Shown here piece by piece: positions 1 through 5,225 of a stretch of 7,138 nucleotides of DNA. Both the position numbers and the translations under genes were made by a program. This DNA is from Gemmataceae bacterium. Its GTDB lineage: Bacteria; Planctomycetota; Planctomycetia; Gemmatales; Gemmataceae. Numbering within the stretch: the first letter of the stretch is position 1; each line of letters begins with the position of its first letter. The stretch is taken from positions 1 through 7,138 of the forward strand of contig CANLGS010000202.1 of assembly GCA_947490035.1 (NCBI GenBank). The letters run 5' to 3'. The notes beneath the pieces are model-generated. The model was not told the DNA's origin. It saw only the letters and a list, made by a program, of their open reading frames with translations, and did no database searches.

Positions 1-1
1 C

Positions 2-955
2 AAGGTAGACCCCGCGATCGGTCAGAGTCGCGCGCTGAACGGGCGCCACATTCTGATGCGCGAGTGGAAGCCGCGAGGCGAGCCTGAACGCGTGGAAGCT
101 CTGGTTCACTTCCTGGCGAAGTCGCTCGGCGGCGTGGGTTCGCCCGACCCCGGTTCGGCGCTGCGCGCGAAGATCGGCGACGGCTACGCGCTCCGCGCGG
201 GCGCGGTGGTGCGCCTCGACCCGCTCAACGCGCTCTTGCTGAACCTGTGGGCCGACGAGCGCCGGCGTGACCCCGCCGTCACGCTCGACACGCTCTCGGT
301 GGTCAACCGCGTGCGCATCACACGCCTGTACAAGGCGCTACTGAAGGCCGCGCCGGGCGACGCTCTCGCGGTCACGTACCTCGGTGGCCTCGACCGCGAC
401 ATCGCGAAGAATCCGGACCCGGCCGTGAAGAACCCGCCGGACCGCCCGGCGACGCGTGTGGACGTGCGCGACGAACTCGTTCGCGGGATGGTGAAAGCCG
501 TCACCGCCCGCGCGAAGCAGAACGCCGCGCTCGGGACGAAGTCGCTCAAGGGCGATGAGTTGACGGCGGCTTACGTTCGCGCTGCGGCGCAAGAAGCGCT
601 GCGCAAGCCGGGGCCGGAGATGCTGTCCGCGTTCCTGATCGCGCTCGGCGTTGCGCTGGACGAAACCGGCGCCCTCGCGGACGACGCGACCACCGCGAAC
701 GCGGTCAAGAACGCCGAGACGCCGGGGGAGCGCAAGGAGCGGCTCGCGGTGCTGGGCAACCCGACGCTCGCGGGCCGACGCGACCTGTGCCGCCGCTTCT
801 TCCTGGGGTGTGCCGCGGGCGAGTTGTTGGACCCGGACGCGGCGGAGAACGTCGCCATCGGCCGCGCGATGTTCGACCTGCACAAGCCCGCGAACCTGTG
901 CGTGCCGGCGCTCGCCGCCGAGTTCGCCGGTAACACCTTCGCGCGCACCCTCTAG
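2..955 (+). CDS. Unrecognised protein, 5' end outside the window, ended by an in-frame TAG
   Basis: I do not recognise this protein. The frame is open from base 2, and the 18 codons before the first ATG (56-58) read as ordinary coding sequence (…RALNGRHIL before MREWKPRGEP), so the true start is probably left of the window and the ATG at 56 is internal. The visible 317 residues are charged and mostly helical in character, rich in Ala, Arg, Asp and Leu. There is no membrane segment, no signal peptide in the visible part, and no catalytic motif I can name. Phrases that might help a search are YALRAGAVVRLDPLNALLLNLW and RRDLCRRFFLGCAAGELLDP. The reading ends at TAG 953-955, but the same frame continues with coding character for another 64 codons (next entry), so this is probably a truncated version of a longer protein. 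It is followed at once by a foldback repeat and then by the WD40 gene. Function cannot be inferred from context. Confidence 0.65.
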   Translation, partial: KVDPAIGQSRALNGRHILMREWKPRGEPERVEALVHFLAKSLGGVGSPDPGSALRAKIGDGYALRAGAVVRLDPLNALLLNLWADERRRDPAVTLDTLSVVNRVRITRLYKALLKAAPGDALAVTYLGGLDRDIAKNPDPAVKNPPDRPATRVDVRDELVRGMVKAVTARAKQNAALGTKSLKGDELTAAYVRAAAQEALRKPGPEMLSAFLIALGVALDETGALADDATTANAVKNAETPGERKERLAVLGNPTLAGRRDLCRRFFLGCAAGELLDPDAAENVAIGRAMFDLHKPANLCVPALAAEFAGNTFARTL

Positions 956-1150
956 CGCGACCTGAACGTGCTCGGCGACGTGGTGGAAAACTTCGCCGCG
1001 GCCGTGTACCTGCCGCTGACGAAGGGGCTGCGCGACGGGCTGTCCGCGGAGAAGTTTGAGGAGGTATACGGCGACACCAGCGACGACCGCTTCCGCGCGG
1101 TTCTCGCGGACGTGCGCACGCGGGTGCGGGAGATGAAGGCGTACAAGTAG
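956..1150 (+). pseudogene. In-frame C-terminal remainder of the upstream gene, beyond a premature TAG
   Basis: Directly after TAG 953-955 the same frame stays open for 64 codons, from RDLNVLGDVVENFAAAVY to RTRVREMKAYK, and stops at TAG 1148-1150. Codons in this stretch are strongly G/C-ending like those upstream (CGC GAC CTG AAC GTG CTC GGC), and the peptide is a plausible amphipathic C-terminus. One base change explains the break: TAG could be a mutated CAG (Gln), giving …NTFARTLQRDLNVLGD. Alternatives are a sequencing error, a genuine short form of the protein, or readthrough. There is no ribosome binding site or convincing start for an independent gene here; the nearest candidate is a GTG at 968. 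I treat it as the detached tail of a nonsense-interrupted gene. Confidence 0.6.
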
Positions 1151-1153
1151 ACA

Positions 1154-1175
1154 GTAGCCCGCCACTCCGTGGCGG
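1154..1175 (+). repeat. REP-like palindrome, family A, direct copy
   Basis: GTAG (1154-1157), one C, stem CCGCCAC (1159-1165), loop TCC (1166-1168), complementary stem GTGGCGG (1169-1175). This is a perfect 7-bp hairpin with GTAG at its 5' foot, the arrangement typical of REP elements. Confidence 0.75.
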
Positions 1176-1204
1176 TTCTTCGGTTCTTTTGCCTTCGCTT
1201 GTGG

Positions 1205-1224
1205 CACAGACATTCCTGTCTGTG
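1205..1224 (+). repeat. Inner hairpin of the foldback, left copy
   Basis: CACAGACA, loop TTCC, then TGTCTGTG: a perfect 8-bp stem with a 4-nt loop. Its loop contains TCC like the GTAG palindromes, but the preceding tetranucleotide is GTGG and not GTAG. The exact inverted copy is at 1245-1264. Confidence 0.75.
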
Positions 1225-1244
1225 TTGCTAGCCCCTTGAAGGTA

Positions 1245-1264
1245 CACAGACAGGAATGTCTGTG
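1245..1264 (-). repeat. Inner hairpin of the foldback, right copy (inverted)
   Basis: This is the exact reverse complement of 1205-1224 (CACAGACA, GGAA, TGTCTGTG on the + strand). It contains the ATG at 1256 that opens a spurious upstream extension of the WD40 frame. Confidence 0.75.
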
Positions 1265-1284
1265 CCACAAGCGAAGGCGAAGAA

Positions 1285-1306
1285 CCGCCACGGAGTGGCG
1301 GGCTAC
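1285..1306 (-). repeat. REP-like palindrome, family A, inverted copy
   Basis: On the + strand: CCGCCAC (1285-1291), GGA, GTGGCGG (1295-1301), G, CTAC (1303-1306). On the - strand this reads GTAG, C, stem, TCC, stem, identical to the copy at 1154-1175. The pair therefore forms a head-to-head, BIME-like unit. Confidence 0.75.
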
Positions 1307-1387
1307 TCTCACACACCGTTGACCCGCGCGGCCCGTCTTGCGACACTACCTACCTGCCCGCTCACTCCTCCGCGAACGGAACCCGTC

Positions 1388-4342
1388 ATGCTCTCCCGCC
1401 GAATCGCGCTCGCCGCGCTGTGCCTGGCGCTTTACCTCTCCGCGGGCGGGCTTCGCGCGCAGCCGCAACCGGCCGACGTGGTCGCGGTGCTGAAGACGCA
1501 CACGGAGACAGTCGAGGCGGTCGCCGTCAGCGCGGACGGGAAGTTCATCGCCACCGCGAGCTACGACAAGACCGTGAAGTTGTGGGACGCGGTCACCGGC
1601 AAGGAGATTCGCACCTACGGCGGCGAACAGGGGCATAAGGGAATGGTGATGTGCGTCGCGTTCTCCGCGAAGGGCGATCAGATCGCGACCGGCGGCGCCG
1701 ACAACAGCGTTCGCGTCTGGGACGTGCCCGTGACGACGCCCGCGAAGACCTTCGCGACCAACGGCGCGACGACTGCGGTTGTAGTCGCGGCCGACGGCAA
1801 GACGTTCGCGCTCGCCGGCGCGGACGGCGTGGTGAAGGTGTTCCCGCTCGGCGAGGAGAAAGGCGCGATCGATCTGAAGGGGCACACCGGGGCGGTGGTG
1901 GGCGTGGGCCACCTCACCACCGGGAACGTGTGGGTCACCGCTGGCGCGGACAAAACCGTGCGATTCTTCAACGGCATCGACGGTAAGCAGCTCGCGAGTT
2001 ACGGCGCCGGCACCACTGACATCACCGGCTTCGCGGTGCGGCCCGACAGTCAGGGAGCGTTCACCACCAGCGCCGACGGCGTGCTGCGCTTCTGGCAGAC
2101 ACCGGCGCTGCCGACGCGCGCGTTCCCCGCGCTCAAGGACGCCGTGACCGCGTTCACTTCTTCAGCCGACGGGAACACACTCCTCTACGCGACCGCTGAC
2201 AAGGTCGTTACGATGGGTTCGACGGCGACCAATAACGAGGCCGGCACATTCGCGGGCGCGAAGGGGAACGTCCAGAGCGTCGCGCTGTCCGCGGACGCGG
2301 CCACGGTCGCCGCGGGCTGCGCCGATGGCAGCGTGATCGCGTGGGACAAGCAGGGCAAGGCGAAGGGTGAAGCGGTCGCGCACGCGGGCGGCACGACGGC
2401 GGTCGTGTTCCACCCGTCGCAGCCGATCCTGTTCACCGCGGGCGCCGACGGCGCACTGAAGGGCTGGAACCTGCCGCTCGACGCGAAGCTCGTGAAGGAC
2501 AAGGACGGCAAGGAGCCGAGTCGCACCAAGTACGACTTCAAGGCGCATACCGGCAAGGTCACCGCGGCGGTGTTCAACCCCGCGACCGGGCACGTCATCA
2601 CCGCGGGCGCGGACAAACTCATTCGCGTGTGGGACGTGACCAAGCCGGAGAAGCCGGTGCGCGAAATCGGCCCGCTCGCCGCGCCCGCGACCACACTCGC
2701 GCTGTCGCGAGACAGCCTCACGCTTGCGGCCGGCGCGGGTAAGGACGTGCTGCTCTGGACACTCGCCGACGGCAAGGAAGCGGGCAAACTCACGCAGCCC
2801 GACGACGTGCTGAGTCTGAGTTTCAACGCGGACAAGACGCGACTGCTCATCGGTCGCGGCGACAACCTCGCGGTGCTAGTCGAAGTCGCGACGGGCACCG
2901 TGTTCCAGTCGTTCCCGCACACCGGCGCGGTTCGCGGGGTGGTCGCACACCCGACCCTGGCGGCGGTCGTCACCGCGAGCGCGGACAAGACTGTCGTCAT
3001 CTCGCCGGTTGCCTGCACGCGAGTCATTCCGCTTGGCGCGGGCAAGCCGCTTGGCGTGGTCGTGTCGCCGGGCAGCGAGCGCGTGTTGAGTGTCGGACCG
3101 GGCAAGGAGGTTGTCAGTTGGAACACCGGTAACGGCACGAAGGAACGCGCGTTCGAGACGGGCGGCGCGGTGACCGCCGCGGCCATCTCGAAAGACTTGC
3201 AACGCGTCGCGGTCGGCGGCGCGGATGGAAGCATCAAGGTCTATACCGTCGCGGACGCGAAGCTAGTTGGCACGATCACCGCTGGCGCGCCGGTCAAATC
3301 GCTCGCGTTCCAGCCGACGAATCTGGCGCTGGTTAGCCTGATCGCGGACAAGGAGAACAGCGCGGTCGCGTGGAACGTCGGCTTCACGCCCGGTCAGCCG
3401 CTGCCACCGGAGTTCGGACGACAGATTCAGGCGTTCCCGCACCCGGTCGCGACGAGCGCGCTGGCGGTCGCCGCCGACGGGCAGTTCTACACCGCGACCG
3501 CCGACAAACTGGCGCGCCGGTTCCGCATCGCGGCCGACAACCCGGTGAAGACGTTCGCACACCCGACCCTCGTGGACTGCGTCGCGTTCGACGACACCGG
3601 CAACGTGCTCGCCACCGGTTGCCACGACGGCGTCCTGCGCACCTTCGACCTCCCAAAGGCGGTGCTGCTGAAGCAGGTGAACGCGCACGTTGTCACGATG
3701 CCGCAGCAGGTGCAGAACCCGATCTACGCGATTCAGTGGACGACAGACTACAAGCAGATCTTCACGGCGAGCTACGACAAGACGATCAAGCTGTGGGACG
3801 CGGCCGGCGGGACGCTGGTGCGCGAGTTCAAGGCCGCGCCCGAGCCGATGCCGGAACCGAAGAAGGACGACAAGACCCCGCCGCCGAAGAAGGACGACGG
3901 GCCGTTCGGTCACCGCGACCAGGTGTTCAGCATCGCGCTCTCGAAGGACGGGAAGTTCCTCGCGTCGGCGTCGAGCGACCGGACGGTGAAGTTGTGGGAC
4001 GTGGCGACGGCGAAGGTGGTGCGCGACTTCCAGAACCCCGACATCAAGCCGGTGTTCCCCGGCGAACCGGCCCCGTCGCATCCGGGGTGGGTTCACTCCG
4101 TTAAGTTTACCCCGGACGGCACGCAGTTAGTCACGGCGGGCGCGGCGCCGCGCGGCAAGTCGTACCTCGCGGTGTGGACCGTCGCCGACGGCAAGCGCGT
4201 CTTCGGTGCGGAACGCGACTTCGGCCCGATCCACGCGATGACCATCTTCCCCGACGGCAGCAAGATCGTGATCGGCTTCGCGGGGATGCCGCGGAACAAG
4301 ATCGAACCGGCCGCGATGATCCTCAAGATGCCGGGGAAGTGA
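1388..4342 (+). CDS. Exported giant WD40-repeat protein (984 aa, about 21 blades)
   Basis: This is a secreted beta-propeller protein, probably a scaffold or binding protein outside the cytoplasm; its partner is unknown. The ATG at 1388 is chosen because it opens a good signal peptide: basic LSRR, hydrophobic IALAALCLALYLSAG, and likely cleavage after LRA near residue 24. The frame is open back to an ATG at 1256, but that lies inside a repeat and would bury the signal. The Shine-Dalgarno is weak (CGGA, about 7-9 nt upstream). From residue 35 to the end the protein is a chain of roughly 40-residue WD40-like units, often with T-A-S/G-A-D-K-T-V and W-D ends (KLWD at 64-67, RVWD 109-112, RVWD 413-416, KLWD 801-804 and 868-871). 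I count 21 units by eye; many in the middle are degenerate and lack the Trp-Asp pair. A Pro/Lys/Asp linker (about 818-837) separates units 18 and 19. No catalytic, cytochrome or kinase domain is fused. Exported WD40 proteins are common in planctomycetes. Confidence 0.9.
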   Translation: MLSRRIALAALCLALYLSAGGLRAQPQPADVVAVLKTHTETVEAVAVSADGKFIATASYDKTVKLWDAVTGKEIRTYGGEQGHKGMVMCVAFSAKGDQIATGGADNSVRVWDVPVTTPAKTFATNGATTAVVVAADGKTFALAGADGVVKVFPLGEEKGAIDLKGHTGAVVGVGHLTTGNVWVTAGADKTVRFFNGIDGKQLASYGAGTTDITGFAVRPDSQGAFTTSADGVLRFWQTPALPTRAFPALKDAVTAFTSSADGNTLLYATADKVVTMGSTATNNEAGTFAGAKGNVQSVALSADAATVAAGCADGSVIAWDKQGKAKGEAVAHAGGTTAVVFHPSQPILFTAGADGALKGWNLPLDAKLVKDKDGKEPSRTKYDFKAHTGKVTAAVFNPATGHVITAGADKLIRVWDVTKPEKPVREIGPLAAPATTLALSRDSLTLAAGAGKDVLLWTLADGKEAGKLTQPDDVLSLSFNADKTRLLIGRGDNLAVLVEVATGTVFQSFPHTGAVRGVVAHPTLAAVVTASADKTVVISPVACTRVIPLGAGKPLGVVVSPGSERVLSVGPGKEVVSWNTGNGTKERAFETGGAVTAAAISKDLQRVAVGGADGSIKVYTVADAKLVGTITAGAPVKSLAFQPTNLALVSLIADKENSAVAWNVGFTPGQPLPPEFGRQIQAFPHPVATSALAVAADGQFYTATADKLARRFRIAADNPVKTFAHPTLVDCVAFDDTGNVLATGCHDGVLRTFDLPKAVLLKQVNAHVVTMPQQVQNPIYAIQWTTDYKQIFTASYDKTIKLWDAAGGTLVREFKAAPEPMPEPKKDDKTPPPKKDDGPFGHRDQVFSIALSKDGKFLASASSDRTVKLWDVATAKVVRDFQNPDIKPVFPGEPAPSHPGWVHSVKFTPDGTQLVTAGAAPRGKSYLAVWTVADGKRVFGAERDFGPIHAMTIFPDGSKIVIGFAGMPRNKIEPAAMILKMPGK

Positions 4343-4351
4343 GGTCGGAGT

Positions 4352-4375
4352 GTAGCCATCACGCTCCGCGTGATG
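4352..4375 (+). repeat. REP-like palindrome, family B, copy 1 (direct)
   Basis: GTAG (4352-4355), C, stem CATCACGC, loop TCC, stem GCGTGATG (ends 4375). Perfect 8-bp stem. It begins 10 nt after the WD40 stop codon and differs from copies 2 and 3 only in the spacer pyrimidine (C instead of T). Confidence 0.8.
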
Positions 4376-4393
4376 TTTTGAGTGTTTTGAGTG
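4376..4393 (+). repeat. Two tandem copies of TTTTGAGTG
   Basis: The 9-mer occurs at 4376-4384 and again at 4385-4393, filling the gap between palindrome copies 1 and 2. The last G is also the first base of the GTAG of copy 2. It is probably a small slippage duplication within the repeat cluster. Confidence 0.6.
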
Positions 4394-4416
4394 TAGTCAT
4401 CACGCTCCGCGTGATG
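4393..4416 (+). repeat. REP-like palindrome, family B, copy 2 (direct)
   Basis: GTAG (4393-4396), T, then the CATCACGC / TCC / GCGTGATG hairpin at 4398-4416. Same orientation as copy 1, about 41 nt downstream. Confidence 0.8.
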
Positions 4417-4429
4417 TCTTCTTCGGAGT

Positions 4430-4453
4430 GTAGTCATCACGCTCCGCGTGATG
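4430..4453 (+). repeat. REP-like palindrome, family B, copy 3 (direct)
   Basis: GTAG (4430-4433), T, hairpin at 4435-4453, identical to copy 2. The flank CGGAGTGTAG also resembles the flank of copy 1 (CGGAGTGTAG at 4346-4355), so the repeated unit extends slightly upstream of GTAG. Confidence 0.8.
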
Positions 4454-4476
4454 GTGATGGTGTCTTGAGCGTCATG

Positions 4477-4498
4477 CCGCAAAAAGACCGCAAAAAGA
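4477..4498 (+). repeat. Two tandem copies of CCGCAAAAAGA
   Basis: The 11-mer is repeated exactly at 4477-4487 and 4488-4498, just before the inverted palindrome. Its A-tracts stand out from the GC-rich surroundings. No function is evident. Confidence 0.6.
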
Positions 4499-4522
4499 CA
4501 TCACGCGGAGCGTGATGACTAC
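4499..4522 (-). repeat. REP-like palindrome, family B, copy 4 (inverted)
   Basis: On the + strand: CATCACGC, GGA, GCGTGATG, A, then CTAC at 4519-4522. This is the reverse complement of copies 2 and 3 including the GTAG foot. It ends 16 nt before the preferred start of the HAD gene and supplies the alternative in-frame starts at 4512 (GTG) and 4515 (ATG). Confidence 0.8.
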
Positions 4523-4538
4523 ACTCAAGAAAGCACCC

Positions 4539-5165
4539 ATGCCCATCAAGACGGTGATCTTCGACTTCGGCAACGTGGTCGCGTTCTTCGACCACAGCCG
4601 GGCCGTCGCGCGGCTGGCCCAGTACACCGACCTACCGCCTGTGGAACTCGCACTGAAGTTGTACGGCAGCCCGATCGAGGACGCCTACGAGCGCGGCGCG
4701 ATCGACACCGAAATGTATGTTCGGCAGGCGACCCGCAACGCGCACCTTTCTTGCACCACCGAGCAGTTCCTCGCGGCGTTCGTGGCCATCTTCTGGCGCA
4801 ATCTCGAAGTCTGCGAGTTGATCCCGCGCTTGCAGTCGAATTACCGCATCATCCTCGCGAGCAACACCACGCGGGCGCACTTCGAGGAGTACAGCAAGCA
4901 GTTCGCGGACGTACTGCGGTACTTCGATCACCTGGGAACGTCCTTTGATGCCGGTGCGCGCAAGCCGGAGCGCGAATTCTTCGCGCACGTCCAGCGGCAC
5001 GCGCAGGCCGAACCGGGCGAGTGCGTGTTCATCGACGACCTGCCCACGAACGTCGAAGCCGCCGAGGAGTTCGGTTGGAAGGGCGTCGTGTACCGCGCCG
5101 ACGGCACGCTCGCGGACAAACTGCGGGCGGCCGGCGTGGTCGTCGGTACAACAGAGAAGGATTGA
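4539..5165 (+). CDS. HAD-superfamily hydrolase, probable phosphatase (YihX-like)
   Basis: The product is a cytoplasmic 208-residue hydrolase that most likely removes phosphate from a small metabolite; the substrate cannot be read from sequence. All four haloacid dehalogenase motifs are present. Motif I is IFDFGNVV with nucleophile Asp9, in the D-x-G-N-V form seen in the YihX / HAD-IA variant 3 group. A helical C1 cap follows (about 17-95). Motif II is the Ser in ILASNTT (Ser108), motif III the Lys in ARKPE (Lys142), and motif IV VFIDD (Asp166, Asp167) for magnesium. Length fits the family. I chose the ATG at 4539 because family members usually begin a few residues before motif I, as MPIKTVIFDFGNV does here. 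The earlier in-frame starts (4512, 4515) lie in a repeat and would add 8-9 residues encoded by it. AAGAAAG just upstream could serve as a weak ribosome site. glyA follows after 60 nt, so co-transcription is possible but no functional link is known. Confidence 0.88.
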   Translation: MPIKTVIFDFGNVVAFFDHSRAVARLAQYTDLPPVELALKLYGSPIEDAYERGAIDTEMYVRQATRNAHLSCTTEQFLAAFVAIFWRNLEVCELIPRLQSNYRIILASNTTRAHFEEYSKQFADVLRYFDHLGTSFDAGARKPEREFFAHVQRHAQAEPGECVFIDDLPTNVEAAEEFGWKGVVYRADGTLADKLRAAGVVVGTTEKD

Positions 5166-5173
5166 TGATTTCT

Positions 5174-5191
5174 GAAGCCGCTCGCGGCTTC
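5174..5191 (+). other. Short perfect stem-loop between the HAD gene and glyA
   Basis: GAAGCCG, CTCG, CGGCTTC forms a 7-bp stem with a tetraloop (8 bp if the loop-closing C-G pairs). A small palindrome GCAAGTTTGC follows at 5192-5201. There is no T-tract and no GTAG foot. The compact stem with a central CTC resembles the REP-like palindromes, but I would not place it in that family. It lies in the probable leader of glyA. Confidence 0.5.
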
Positions 5192-5215
5192 GCAAGTTTG
5201 CACTCGGATGTGCAT

Positions 5216-5221
5216 GAGGGA
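5216..5221 (+). promoter_or_regulatory. Ribosome binding site deciding the glyA start
   Basis: GAGGGA ends 4 nt before the ATG at 5226. It favours that start over the in-frame ATGs at 5208 and 5214, which lie upstream of or inside it and would add MCMREV to the enzyme. Confidence 0.6.
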
Positions 5222-5225
5222 AGTG

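Larger units (their letters stand above)
1154..1306. repeat. 153-bp foldback element (long inverted repeat) containing four small hairpins
   Basis: The left arm 1154-1225 (72 nt) and right arm 1244-1306 (63 nt) are near-perfect reverse complements around an 18-nt centre (1226-1243). The main difference is about 9 extra nucleotides in the left arm near 1181-1189. Each arm carries an outer GTAG-type hairpin and an inner CACAGACA hairpin. The element starts 3 nt after the stop codon at 1150 and ends 81 nt before the WD40 start. There is no T-tract, so it is not a classic rho-independent terminator, though the transcript would fold strongly. It most resembles a non-autonomous BIME or MITE-like repeat. 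No target-site duplication is evident. Confidence 0.85.

Noticed and set aside
1154..1306. Rho-independent terminator
   Set aside because: The stem is strong but no T-tract follows either arm, and the repeat architecture explains the palindrome better.
338..1312. Long minus-strand open frame opposite the first gene
   Set aside because: Its composition (Arg/Val/His-rich, no family features) is that of an antisense shadow in GC-rich DNA, and it runs across the foldback repeat.
1319..1347. Sigma70-like promoter (TTGACC, 17 nt, GACACT) before the WD40 gene
   Set aside because: The -35 is fair, but the -10 matches the consensus at only three of six positions, which is near chance.
1256..1387. 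N-terminal extension of the WD40 gene to the ATG at 1256 (44 extra residues)
   Set aside because: The extension begins inside the right arm of the foldback repeat, is Pro/Arg/Thr-rich, and would bury a clear signal peptide that begins at the ATG at 1388.
2185..3237. 350-codon minus-strand open frame inside the WD40 gene
   Set aside because: Its Ser/Ala/Pro/Thr-rich translation is the mirror of the repetitive WD40 codons, with no recognisable motif.
3375..3850. Frame change or gene boundary inside the WD40 gene, suggested by weak repeats and other open frames
   Set aside because: The main frame stays open, keeps its codon bias and returns to canonical WD40 units on both sides, so the weak units are simply degenerate blades.
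4343..4522. CRISPR array
   Set aside because: The repeated units are short palindromes with irregular gaps (about 17-45 nt), one copy is inverted, and there are no uniform spacers or cas genes.
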